Part shown: positions 12,261 to 23,295 of the stretch, piece by piece
Numbering within the stretch: the stretch's first letter is position 1
Layout of the letters: each line of letters starts with the position of its first letter
From: Saccharina japonica
Lineage: Eukaryota > Sar > Phaeophyceae > Laminariales > Laminariaceae
Assembly (NCBI GenBank): GCA_008828725.1
Contig: MEHQ01002397.1
Location: forward strand, 186,001 to 250,000
DNA length: 64,000 nt
Direction of reading: 5' to 3'
Position numbers and translations under genes: made by a program
The notes under the pieces: model-generated
What the model saw: the letters and a program-made list of their open reading frames with translations, nothing else
What the model was told of the DNA's origin: nothing
Databases searched by the model: none

Positions 12261-13139
12261 GTACGAATTAATTAGGGTTCGCTGCAGAGGCGAGCACCTG
12301 ACACCCATAAACATCGAACCTCGACAATACATCTAGCACGGAGGGAAAGACGCGCACAAGATACCCTGACTTTAACTTGGGGGATATCTCAGGTAATCTC
12401 TGTCAGGCGCTGGAGGACAAACTACGTATTGCGATGTGTCAATGGCCGAAGTCGATCTACAAGCGATCGAGGGATCTGATATGGGGAACATTATAGCCGG
12501 TAGGATCGACGCTCACGTGGAGATGATCTATTCTAAAGCTGATCTTGAGCAAAGAAGACTCCCAGGGGACCTTTGACACGGTCTGATAGTAAACGCGGCA
12601 GGGGCATCCATGTCGAGGAAGGGAAGCAGCATGTTAGGTTAAACACCCCGATCGATTCGGTGTGTTGGCCGTATGGTGTTAAAGGTGCAAGCACTAACCT
12701 GAATGGTGACATGCCTTCCACTAGATAGAGTAAAGCCGTTTGAGGAATAGGCGATACATCATGGTGTGTCTAGTGTATCTTGGGCGTTCGGAAGACGTCG
12801 TGAATTTCCACCGCAGCCCCACGTGTGACACGTATACCTATAGTGTTATCTATCCACTGTAAACTTGCACTTCATCAATTGACCTAGTTTGAGATGCCTT
12901 CATGCTCGCGTGACTGTGCAAGCTCGGGGCGTTGTTTCGGTGGTACTGTGCCAATAGTACATACAGCAAACAGTTGGTGCCAGATACATTTACCGTGTGT
13001 TTCCCTTCCGAAACAATGTGATACATTACATGGTCTGCACATAACACGAGATAAACGAAATACTGGTAGTGTTTAGAGGAGGAACCGGTAGATCCCACAT
13101 TTTTGACGTACGTCCACACACAAAATAGGCTGCTGAATT
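12261..13139. other. No gene recognised
   Basis: Mixed sequence follows the satellite array. A 104-codon minus frame (12850-13164) shows no recognised domain. Confidence 0.25.
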
Positions 13140-13400
13140 GCCGCATGCTACTGTAGCGAAGCACCGTGTGTTTCGTGAGGCCCCTTACTTGAGGGCCTCT
13201 ATATTATTACTAAGTCAAAACCAGATTATGGAGGGAAATAAAGGTCATAGACAATGAACAATCCCAGGACACATGATATGTAAACGAATGGAAAATAATT
13301 TAAAACCAAACTGAAATTTCATTGTTTTGGGGTAGGAAGCCCGTCCTTCAGAACACGTTTCAGGATGAAACACTGTTGCATTTACCGTAGTTAGTTTTTA
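13140..13400 (-). mobile_element. Degenerate MITE copy (same family as 21090-21330)
   Basis: The start 'ccgcatgctactgtagcgaagcacc'-like terminus, the internal 'gaggccccttacttgagggcctct' and the far end 'cccgtccttcagaacacg' match, in inverted orientation, the three landmarks of the intact copies. The ends have drifted and no target-site duplication can be read. Confidence 0.55.
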
Positions 13401-13784
13401 ATATAAACCAGATTCAGCTCGGAAATTATCTTAGGATGAACCACTAACCAGCTCTATCACAGGTTCGTTTCCGCCCCGTGAAGCAAGTAGTGCGAGGGAT
13501 GCGAAAATCCTCGGGGACAGGGGATTGTTGGGGGCTTTAACCTGAAGAGCAAATGTCATCATACTTGAATACTATGTTCGTACGCTCTCTCCCGAACCAG
13601 AAACACGCATTATACTCGCACTTCCTTCCGTGAAATCGAACTAATTGTGTGCGTACATGAAGATCTTAGACAGAAAGCAATGCACGATAGTCTTTCGGCG
13701 CAACTTCATCGTTCATTCGCCTCGTGTTGCCAGGTAGAAGACTTGCAATCTGCACTCTTGTTTTCGTGTATCGACCTCACTCAC

Positions 13785-14629
13785 AGTCTTCCTGCTGCCC
13801 GCCAATGGCGTCCATTCCCTGCATGATGGGGGCACCGTTATCGTCGACAGTAGGCACCAGCGTCTCGCCGAGGATGCCCGTCGCGTCAAGGCCCATGTTG
13901 GAGTGGTCGATTGCCATGTTCATTTTCCATGCCAGATGGTCCGGGAGGTCGAACTGGTCGGTGGGATCGCGCATGGGGAGCTGGTGCAGCTTGCCATGGC
14001 TCAGGCGAATTGTAGCTGCGGGCGTCATTATCTGGAACGAAGCATGCTCGCTTTGGTGGGCAAACAGGCCGTTCACGTCAGCAGCCGCACGTACTCCTCA
14101 CATTCCACTATGTCTGTCGCTGTCGGGTCTAAGAGGATCCAGTCAGACATATCCTGCATGGTCGCGGTCGAACCGAGCTTTCGACCGGGCTGAGCGAGAC
14201 GCTCAAGCTTCTTGCGCTGCCAGTAATTCTCAAACCCAAAGCTGCGGCACGCCCCTGGGAGGTTGACAGCGGCGATGCTAATACCTGGGGCCACAGAAAC
14301 CTCGCCTGGCGAAGTAAAAACCTCGTCGCCGTTGACTACCGAGTGCAGAGCCCCGTCCGCAAGGAAAGGGGACACGCCGACTGGGCAGAAACTGTCTAAG
14401 TTGTACGGATCGGCAACGGAGATGACGATGGTGTGGTCGAGGCCGTCGGCGTCCGTGGTGATGATGGAAATTCCGGTGATGTAGGTGATCTCGGGTACGG
14501 AAGGGACAGGAGCGGTGACGCGCATGTTGAGGTGCATGTGCGCGAGGTCCGAGACAACTTCATACCACCCGCTGTCTTCGCCGGAAAAATCGAACTTCTG
14601 GCCGCGGAAGCCAGTCATGTGCGGGTCAC
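13785..14629 (-). CDS. vWD/root-cap-like domain exon (frameshifted)
   Basis: This is the main exon of a secreted-type gene read right to left. It follows a pyrimidine tract and CTAG acceptor (14631-14630) and ends at a strong GTGAGT donor (13784). It opens with DPHMTGFRGQKFDFSGED, the 'DPHxxGxxGxxFDFxG' signature of von Willebrand type D and plant root-cap-like domains. It continues through LNMRVTAP, PEITYITG and a hydrophobic 'HTIVISV' strand. A long conserved-looking C-terminal part follows with FGFENYWQRKKLERL, and ends IMQGMDAIGGQQED. Near 14078 the frame shifts: EEYVRLL runs into a stop, while NGLFAHQSEHASFQI continues in the next frame, consistent with loss of one base. It is therefore a pseudogene or carries an assembly error. 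Phases fit exon B upstream. The downstream exon was not found. Confidence 0.75.
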
Positions 14630-14711
14630 CTAGAAGAGGGGCGGGCGAGGGGGTGTGGGAGAATACGGCATTGAGGAATATATACGGCATTACGACTCGC
14701 CAAAATCTTAC

Positions 14712-14783
14712 TCACATATTGCCCATCGACCAGTATCTCCACACGATTGAAGTTCTTGCCGTAATTTCGCTCTTCGTGCTTCT
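14712..14783 (-). CDS. Linker exon of the vWD-type gene (exon B)
   Basis: This 72-nt exon lies between a CAAACAG acceptor and a GTAAGA donor (14711). It reads KHEERNYGKNFNRVEILVD then GQYV. The last base plus the first two of the next exon make Ser, giving GQYV-SDPHMTGF with continuous phase 1 on both sides. The 'VEILVDGQYV' strand leads directly into the vWD-like domain. An upstream GTGAGT at 14716 is an alternative donor, but its phase would not match the next exon. Confidence 0.65.
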   Translation of the reverse strand, partial: RSTKSEITARTSIVWRYWSMGNM

Positions 14784-14917
14784 CTGTTTGATATATTGGA
14801 AGGGGAAGTCACGCCCGAGTCACTACCCCACGCCTTGACACACGCATATGCTTTGCCTTTTCGGTTAACGTATACTGACACGCACGAAAACATATATATT
14901 TGCGTTGATCTTCTCAC

Positions 14918-15019
14918 CGCAAGCACCGGCATCGACGTCGTTTGGATCTTCGCAGACGTTTGTCAGCGGACAGCATACTTCTCCGCCCTCCGTGTTGCAA
15001 TCACTGTCGTCAGTGCAAG
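14918..15019 (-). CDS. Cys-rich module exon of the vWD-type gene (exon A)
   Basis: This 102-nt exon lies between a CCGCACAG acceptor and a GTGAGA donor (14917), phase 1 at both ends. It reads CTDDSDCNTEGGEVCCPLT, then NVCEDPNDVDAGAC. Six closely spaced Cys, including a CC pair, suggest a small disulphide-bonded extracellular module (WAP- or disintegrin-like spacing). It joins exon B in frame. Further 5' exons are expected. A short minus-strand ATG frame at 15458 reading MVILASLVLSAGC looks like part of a signal peptide, but its donor site is weak, so it is not annotated separately. Confidence 0.65.
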
Positions 15020-15599
15020 CTGTGCGGAATCAACGAGCAGCATTCAGAGCGACACACGTCGACAACACAGCCGGGACGGCAATCGGAAGGACCGCGTGTA
15101 TTGGATGAGGATATGTATGAGTACACGCCGTAGATGTTTGGCGGTAATTATGATGTTAACACTTGCAGCGCTGCAAGTACTCAAAGAGTTTGGACCTAGG
15201 TCGACGTGAAAACGGAAGCCGATTTCGACTAAACAGGCACGGTGTGAACAATGTAGAGCGGGTGCCTCCATAATCTATAGGTAAAATATACTGGCGTGAC
15301 GGTATGGTGGCGTATAACTATATGTGTACGCCACGTCGGGAAGTACATGTTTACTGCTCACTGCACAGCCTGGTCATGGTGTCAAGGCCACCTACAAATC
15401 TGTTGAGGCGGCATTACAAACAGCCGGCCGACAAGACCAACGATGCCAGAATGACCATAATGATAGCGAGTTGAATTTGGCACACCAGACGGCCCGGCGC
15501 GTGGTCAGACCGTCACACAAAACAGAAACGGCCGTTAGCCACTCACGTGTGATCTTGATCTGCCAAGAGATAACGCCAAATGTACAGTAAAATATGTTA

Positions 15600-16090
15600 A
15601 CGAAATGAGGTCAAGGGCCCCCTTCGCTCATAAAACGACACGAGTACTTGAGTGTGGAAACCCATGTGTGTTTCGTATATTTTCAGCCTGAATACGGGTT
15701 TTTACAGCAACACCATATCAGTACTGCTTACCGAACACGGTATAGCTACAGTTCTAATGCTGAGACCTCTCCACGGCCAACGCAAAACCTGTTCGTTATA
15801 GTCCCAAGAAGGTGTTTCGACTCTTGAATCGGCAAGCAAGCGTAGTCATTGCTGTGTTTGCATCACGAAACGAACGTGCTCCGCAGCAAGATGTTTTTTA
15901 TCGTTTCGGAGCTGTTGTCTTTGATCCACACTCTGCTATGTCCACGTAGGACGATATGGACGGTGGAACTAGAGGCCTAGGCAGGTTCACCTACTCGTGC
16001 TCGGCGTCCTTGTCAAATGTCTGAGTTAAAACCGTATCAGCAGCCGGAGAAACTGCGTCAGGGGCCACGACAAAATTGGACTACTCGTAT
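15600..16090. repeat. Dispersed repeat family R1, copy 1
   Basis: Shared landmarks with copies at 40.4, 61.2 and 61.8 kb are 'gtttgcatcacgaaacgaa', 'acactctgctatgtccacgt' followed by 'aggacg', 'aggttcacctactcgtg' and 'gagttaaaaccgtat'. There is no reading frame conserved across copies. This is probably an old non-coding transposon relic. Confidence 0.7.
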
Positions 16091-17514
16091 GTGTGTCATG
16101 TCTACTCGGTGGACGAGACGCTTGCGTAACGCCGTTTCAATGCATATATATGACAGGCTTGTTTTTCCCGGGGATGATCCGTGGGCATCGGGAAGACGCC
16201 TCCATTTCGTAATAGTGCACTGTTTGCACTCCATGTCTAACTAACTATATCACTAGTGACGTTTTGGGTGAGCGCCTTCCCACGACCCCTTCTTGGCTCC
16301 GCCTATTGTATCAGTTTAATACGGAAAGTAGGTTACACACGTATTTCCTCAAGACCTTACGTATCTTTGCTCAAGTAAAAATGTGTTTTCCCGCTTCCTG
16401 CGTGTTAAAATGGGTTTCAACATTTTGATATTAGTGTCCTAACTTCTACACTAGGCACCAGGTCTGACGTTGCGCGTATACACTGACTTATACACGTCTA
16501 CAGTAGGCAATCCGGTATGATACGCAATAGCTAGGATGGGAGGCTGAGTATGTTTTAAACATAATTACTACACCAAGTGAATAAGGTACACAACTCGAGC
16601 GAGCGCGATGTAGATTGCAACAGGCGACAAAATGTTCGGTTTAGACTTCACTGTGTCGCCGTCGAGTATTGTTGCGCTTGTCAGGACGAACGCAGTTTGG
16701 ATTGACGACGATCGTGCTCGTCGTTCCATGGTTTCGGCCTGCCTGTGGTAGCAGACGTGGAGGTGTGCTCAGTTTTCATTGCTATATGTAAAATGTTTAA
16801 ATTATTCGCTGTCGAATAATAATGCATCGCACGGGAATCACGACACCTGTTCAGGCGCCGCAATACAACATCAGCTGTTTTGCCGCAGTACAGCAGTAGT
16901 ACTAACATATGTAACAACCGGTAGTAATGTACGGCAGTACGGCCAGGTACAAACGCATCACATATACTTATATGAAATATTTTTCAAGGTGTCTTCTTCG
17001 TATAAATATTTTCGCGACACGAGGTAAATGTACATGCATACCTGTCGTACAGCAGCCCCACAGCAACGTATCAACTACAAGCGGCATCCGTCTGAACAGT
17101 TGGACACCGAAACAAAAATACCAACGTTTCATTTTCTGCGTGAATACAATGTTTCCAAGCCGGCTTCTGTCTTTTTTCATACAAAAATGTTGACAAGATC
17201 AAACGCCACAAAAGTGCGGCGTCAGCAACAACATTTGCAAGTACTGAAATTTTACGCTATTATTGCTACTACACTGGTACCGCGTACGTGATCAAAGTTT
17301 TACAGCGACAGAGCATGTAGAAAATACAAAATACTTTTTAGGATGTACGGGCAGTTCGGCCACGGTTGCGCTTGTGGCGCTAGCCCTGCGTTGCCCATAG
17401 TAGTATCCAAGTTCCTGGTCCTGGTATGATACCTAATGCTCGTGTTCACTGTGTTCTGTGATGTAGTACTCCGACTCAAACAATTAGAACTACCATGCGC
17501 GGGATGTCTGTTGT
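16091..17514. other. No gene recognised
   Basis: AT-rich sequence with only short, mutually overlapping frames. No domain, array or RNA signature was found. Confidence 0.3.
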
Positions 17515-18615
17515 TGTTGGAGGTGTACATGTATTCAAGAATTCATGATTTGGAGTTATATCCCTACCCGGCGGTGGCGGGGCATCGACCATGAGCCCCA
17601 TCCAAAACGTACATAGTCGCATGAGGTCGGGGTTTCCACACTTTGCGGGGCAGAATCGACCCGGGGTGTGTCTGTTCTCGTCACTGGGTTGTTGCAGTTG
17701 TAGATATACACAGTTATTTCTGATCCGGGGATGGGGCGTTATTATCCTCGCTTGCGACGGTGTTTCTCCGTTGCCCTCGACGAAACTCTCGCCGCGCGCT
17801 GGTGCCACGAGAGTCTGCCAATTAACCCCAAATCAAAACGTGGTATGATGGTTTCCACCCCTTGCGGGGTGGCATAATCCCGGGGGATGTCCGTTTTCGT
17901 GCCTTGTGTTTTGGAGTTGATATGGATCGAAGGATTTCTGATTCGGGGATGGAAACTTTTCGTCCGCGGGTGCGGCGGGACCTGGCTGTTAACCCGAGGG
18001 GTGACTGTCGCCGCGCACCGGCTGCATGAGAGCCAGACAAGCGTACATTAGCCAGTGGCGTTCGGGTTTTCACAATTTGCGGGGCGGTATCGACCCGGGG
18101 GTTGTCCGTATTTGTACCAGGGTTATTTGAGTTGTGAACGCATGGAAGTATATTTGATCCGGGAATGGGATCATAACACACCCGGGTGCGGCGGCACTTC
18201 GACGTTGCCCCAAGAGGCAACTCTTGCCGCGCGCTGGATCCATGACACTCTGCCAACCTGAAATTATCCTTTGGGGTTGGGGTTCCACACCATATGGGGC
18301 GGTGTCGACCCGGGGGGTGTTATTGTCCCCGGTTCGTTGGAGTTGTAAATGTATTAAATGATTTATAATGCGAGGACAGGACCTTATCGTCACCGGGTGG
18401 CGTTGGATTCCTGAACGTCATCTAATCAGTGATCACCTGATACGTATAGGGCTAATATGAGTGCGGAGGAGTGTCCAGGGAAATCGCTGTGGTTGTCCCC
18501 GATTGGTCCGAGTTGTAGAGATATGGAGGGATTTCTGACCCGGCGATATAATCCAATTCTACCCGGGTGTGGCAGAACCTCGATGGGAGTTATCAGCACC
18601 GGTCCTTTAGAAAGA
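17515..18615. repeat. Tandem array, ~216-bp unit, about 5 copies
   Basis: The landmark 'gcggggc..atcgacccgggg' occurs around 17645, 17864, 18079 and 18294, spacings of about 215-219, with partial units before and after. Each unit carries 'gagttgtagatata', 'tttctgatccggggatgg' and 'ctgccgcgcgctgg'-like blocks. Units are 70-80% alike by eye, so the array is old. Confidence 0.8.
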
Positions 18616-20107
18616 GTCAGTTGCCAGAGTAGAATTAAAAAAAATGTAAGACAGTAGCTAGGCTGGCTACACGAACTGCATCGGGTTTGTGCCACGGCCA
18701 CGGCTCGGCGCGGCATGTCACCCGGTGTTATATGGGTTGTGGCCCCCGGCCTCTTTACTGATGGGGCAAGGTGGGTCTGAGTCGCTCTGGATAGTGCTAC
18801 CGAATTTCAGATAGACAGGCCGACAGAACGGCGCAATATTCGCATTCGTGTCCAGGAGTCGATGGCTAATCCTGAACGACACAATATATCTCAGATCGCC
18901 TGCACGTACACGAAATGGCCTGTTATAATATGCTCCCTGATATGCACTTACAGCAGCGGATGACATTTATCACGCACAGGCCAAGGGGTGCGGGTCAACT
19001 AGTGTTTTTTCGTTTCAAGCCTACATTGATGCGAATAGTAGCTTCAACAGTAGCAATGGACGGCGGTACAGTACCAGCCCCCCGTATAGCGATGCACAGT
19101 ACAGTAGAAGTAGCAGAACGTAACCAATTATGACGACATACAGCTCTACCGTAAAGAAGAACGTTTGAGACAAAGAAGAATCAGCTGGAGGGTAGGCGGG
19201 GGAGCGGGCAGGGCATGCACTTATCGTACCCAGCAGCGCGATAGCTATGGCCTGGCGACTCGGCTCTGCGTTTTCGGGTGCCTCCTGTACTATTGGTTTA
19301 CAGAGTTAGCTGTCAATATTGTAATGCCCTTCGATTGCAATGCCCTTCGGTGTTCTGAGGGTGGCCGAGATCGCACAGGTGTGGGTGGGCCGAGCAAGTA
19401 GCCAGGCCGGGTTCGTACGAATATATCATCTGCGAGGTCTCCAGTATTGTATTTAAATTAAAAAGTATAGATGTGTTGTTTGTTGGCTACCCATAGCAGT
19501 GTCGAATACGTTTGTTTTGCTCAGACTTGAAACGCATTAACACAGGAATACTATAATACGAATGGCACACAGAACAAACGCAGCTTGCACAGTTGAGTAA
19601 CAACCATTCAATCAGTCGAACGCACAGCTGACGAATTGAATCATATGTATTTGTTTTTTATTGCGTGTGGTGTGTGCTGAGCTGCCGGCGCGTCTACCCA
19701 AAGAGCCCACTTCGACACCAGCAACAAGACAGCCATACCACTTCTGCGAAACAGTTCCGCGTGGTTTATATCGCCGTTTACGAATAGTCCTCCTAGCACT
19801 TGTTACTGTAAACAATGTGTCCTCCGTCGCAGTGCACTGAGGTTGGCAGTTGCCCTATGTAGTAAGAGCAAAAAACAGATAAGTGCAGACAGAATAGCAG
19901 TATGTACGAGTAGCACCGACCGCCCACACAGCAACCAACAGTACTGCTGCGCACGGAGGCGTAAACCTGCATGAACTAACGTTTCCTGTACACGTCATTT
20001 CTATATACTCTATCGCTGGCATAGGTCACCTGTCTCCGTATAGCCGTCGGAATTGACCGAGGTCATGATTGACACAACCCCACAACTACCGCTACTGCTA
20101 CTGCTAA
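18616..20107. other. No gene recognised
   Basis: Contains a 67-codon minus frame at 19612-19815, rich in Arg/Lys at its start, and scattered short frames. No supportable feature. Confidence 0.3.

Positions 20108-20154
<47 letters not shown>
20108..20154 (+). repeat. (ACT)n microsatellite
   Basis: About 15 uninterrupted ACT triplets abut the left side of the fold-back element. Related CTA/GTA triplets lie on its right side (20967-21045). Confidence 0.95.
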
Positions 20155-20180
20155 GTACTGTACTGCAGTTCTACTACAGC

Positions 20181-20966
20181 AGTAGTAACCATCTGAGAAC
20201 GGTACTTTTTTTTTTGTGGGTTCTGCCGATGGCTGTACTGAAAGAACCAAGGCGACAATTCACACGCCGGTTGTGTCCAACAATGCCCTGAGTGAAAATG
20301 AAAATTCGCGTTCGCGTCGATCTTTATATTTTTCAGTTTTGCTTTAGTTATAGCCTTGAAAGGCTATTTTTGGTAAGGATTGCAAATGGCCAATTTTCAA
20401 TATATTTAATTTCGGCTGGCTCAGGAAACCATATTATAGACCCGATATTGAAAATGTGTTCCCGGAGGATTGTGGTGATTAGCTATACGATCATCATACA
20501 AGTTGTATTGTAGTAAAATATCCATTTTTGATGGCGCTGAAAATTTTTCCGTTTTGGGGTTAATTCCTAAATGTCAGTAAGGAAAAAAACCGAAAACGGA
20601 AAAATTTTCAGCGCCATCAAAAATGGATATTTTACTACAATACAACTTGTATGATGATCGTATAGCTAATCACCACAATCCTCCGGGAACACATTTTCAA
20701 TATCGGGTCTAGAATGTGGTTTCCTGAGCCAGCCGAAAATAAATATATTGAAAATTGACCATTTGAAATCCTTACCAAAAATAGCCTTTCAAGGCTATAA
20801 CTGAAGCAAAACTGAAAAATATAAAAATCGACGCGAACGCGAATTTTCATTTTCACTCAGGGCATTGTTGGACACAACCGGCGTGTGAATTGTCGCCTTG
20901 GTTCTTTCAGTACAGCCATCGGCAGAACCCACAAAAAAAAAGTACCGTTCTCAGATGGTTACTACT
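20181..20966. mobile_element. Fold-back element: two ~375-bp inverted arms with a 37-bp centre
   Basis: The left arm (20181-20555) and right arm (20593-20966) are near-identical reverse complements, from 'agtagtaaccatctgagaac' at the outer edges to 'cggaaaaattttcagcgcca' inside. Each arm contains the same 73-codon frame (MKMKIRVRV... type), which differs at only about four residues between arms, so arm identity is roughly 97-98%. The centre is only 37 bases. Such structures are typical of Foldback-type or long-TIR non-autonomous DNA transposons, and a transcript would form one long hairpin. Triplet repeats on both sides hide any target-site duplication. Confidence 0.85.
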
Positions 20967-21089
20967 GTACTACTGTACTACTAGTGCTACTACTACTGCT
21001 CCTGTTATTACTACTCGTACTAGTACTGCTACTACTACTTCTATTTTTGCTTCTGTGGTTGTCTCAGCGCGCGAGCAATGTTTGTGTTG

Positions 21090-21330
21090 TGACGCGTTCT
21101 ACGGTAGAGGTTTTGCCGAATCGTTTTCTGAACGATCGGGCTCCTTAACCCAAATACGTCGGAATTTCATTTTTCGTGACGAATAACATTTCAGAGTATA
21201 CTTCGGTCATGATATTTCTCATCCGGCAGCACTTTTATTTTCCTACAGAATCATTTTGTCGGTGAGGTATGACGCTCCTTACGCGAGGAGCCCAGAAAAA
21301 ACATGGTGCACCTCTATCGTAGCATGCGTC
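21090..21330 (+). mobile_element. Intact MITE, 3-bp target duplication TTG
   Basis: The ends are TGACGCGTTCTACGGTAGAGG and its near complement CCTCTATCGTAGCATGCGTC, flanked by TTG at 21087-21089 and 21331-21333. The interior has 'gaacgatcgggctccttaac' and the short stem 'gctccttacgcgaggagc'. It is non-coding. Variable 3-bp duplications fit a non-autonomous CACTA/EnSpm-like or unassigned TIR family. Confidence 0.8.
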
Positions 21331-22542
21331 TTGTGTTTCTACAGTAGTAGTGGGTTTCTGTTCGACAGGATGAGGAGGGCGTTTTTTTGCAAACCTGAAG
21401 CACAAACACAGTTTTTAATATTACACCAATGGAGCAAGTTGCCTCTTACGTTGGGAACCACTGATCCTAAAACTCCTCGGAACGTTGGCCGTGGAGCCGC
21501 CGGTTCTCTGTATGCGATTGGGCAACACGCGCGCATTGTACGGGGAGTAGTGCCTGCCCGCAACGCTAACAGGGTACCATCCGTGAATGTTCTTGCTGCT
21601 TTCTGCTGTTCTGCTTGATTTGGGGTATATGGTGGGTTATTTAACGAAGATGTTGCATTTTGTGCATATATATCATGACAGGTACTACAATAGGTGTGGT
21701 GTGCTTATGGTTGCCCCGCTGTGCTTCTGGTAGTGATCCTATACCCCTCTGGACAAATGCATTCGCCATCACTGCTACAACCAATACTACTACTACCGTG
21801 GAGCATGAAATAAGAAGGATATTCACTCATCACCTACATATATATATACATACGGCGTTGATGCCGCTAAATATATGTTTTGACCTATCCGTCATTGAGA
21901 TGGAGAGGCCCAGTATAATCGCTATAAAACATACATATACCAAACATGCCATTTTCAGGTTTTAGAGATACTAGAGGTACGATCGACGTCAAACATGTGG
22001 ACGAAAAAAACATCCACGGGCAAAAGCTATACATCCTGACAGTATTTACCAGGGACACTATAGAGGTAGAGGTCGATGGGATATACAAATTGCAATTAAC
22101 TGGGCTATTGATAGTGTGGATTATTTTGATTTGACACAGCAAGGAGCATCAGTGTACCTATCTTTGGATCAATTGCTTCTATTCGAATTATGGACGCTCC
22201 ATCATGGAGAATGAGCTGCCTGATGCACGTAAACCCCAGTTGCATATAACTCTAGATTGTATAAAAATTGTGTTTGAGACCTTTGTGCTATCGCTTTAAT
22301 CTGAACAGGAGCAGTCGGCAAAGATCAGAGAAGCATGCCCTTGACCGATTAAGTTCCTGCTTCACCTCCAGTGCGTGGCAATCATATTTAGCAACAGCCA
22401 ATATACACAGCAATTAAACGTATGAGTGAAAGCTGTCAGAAGACGACGGAAGAGGAATTGCATAGTCCTCCAAACCTCCAATATCGCGTTTGGAGCACTT
22501 CTGGTGTCTGCGTCATAACCCAGGTACTCATGTTTCTGAGCT
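21331..22542. other. No gene recognised
   Basis: AT-rich sequence with several plus-strand frames of 60-120 codons (for example 21256-21618, partly inside the MITE). None carries a recognisable domain. Confidence 0.25.
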
Positions 22543-23295
22543 TTGAAGAAACACGGCGGCTGCATAGAACGTCGGCTTTGGTTCGGCTCCCAATCATGCT
22601 TCTTGTGCGGTCTCAGATTCCTCGCTAGCACCGCGTTTACGTTTTCCGACGCACCATTCGTCGACTACCGTAATTCAGACGGGACTACCAGATTATTGCA
22701 ACCGTCTGAGACCATCCGATTACGAAGGGTTTTCCTCGTCTTGCAGAGTACCCAGTGTTGTGTGTGCGTCGGCGATAGTAGGGACGTGTTCCTATGGTTA
22801 TCTAGCAGAGTGGCTCTTACCGCCAACGAGAACGCAGGGGTAGCCGACCGTCCCAGCAGCACATGCTTCATCCACGCCGCACGAAACGGCGTCGGCTGGG
22901 GTGCATCCTGTTTGACAGTAGGCATGTCCGCAGGCACAGCGGTGGTGGAAGGAGTTACACACGCGGTATCAACGTTGGAAACAATTTGTACGTGGGCTTC
23001 CCCATTAATAGACCATCTAATGCGTGACATTGTACATGATCGGATCGTGGATGCAACAAACTATGACGTTCGATGTCTCGTCGACGGCCACCTATCAATT
23101 TCCTCGAGTAAACATTTATCACCCGTAGGTTGCCGTGAGGCCGGCCGAAGAAATGACGACGCCTGTGGACTCGATTGGCGACCTCGGCCTTCAAGATACC
23201 CCCCCCCCAATTTGTCCACACGGCCGATTTCAGAGCGCACATTCCATCGACCTTCCTTTATAACGCCTTGGCGACACAGGCTTATCTGTACATAA
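22543..23295 (+). CDS. Uncertain 250-codon open frame, unrecognised
   Basis: This is the longest uninterrupted frame in the window. It starts at an ATG (MKKHGGCIERRLWFGSQ) and ends RHRLICT-stop. It is Cys- and Ser-rich with no clear signal peptide, transmembrane helix or family motif. The opposite strand has a 121-codon open frame over 22665-23030, so the openness may be chance in GC-richer sequence. If a gene lies here, the strand is not certain. No splice sites, promoter or poly(A) signal settle the matter. Confidence 0.2.
   Translation: MKKHGGCIERRLWFGSQSCFLCGLRFLASTAFTFSDAPFVDYRNSDGTTRLLQPSETIRLRRVFLVLQSTQCCVCVGDSRDVFLWLSSRVALTANENAGVADRPSSTCFIHAARNGVGWGASCLTVGMSAGTAVVEGVTHAVSTLETICTWASPLIDHLMRDIVHDRIVDATNYDVRCLVDGHLSISSSKHLSPVGCREAGRRNDDACGLDWRPRPSRYPPPNLSTRPISERTFHRPSFITPWRHRLICT

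Noticed and set aside
20292-20513. 73-codon frame present in both arms of the palindrome as a conserved protein
   Set aside because: It is duplicated because the arms are inverted copies. The frame is very hydrophobic/basic with no family, so it is treated as part of the element.
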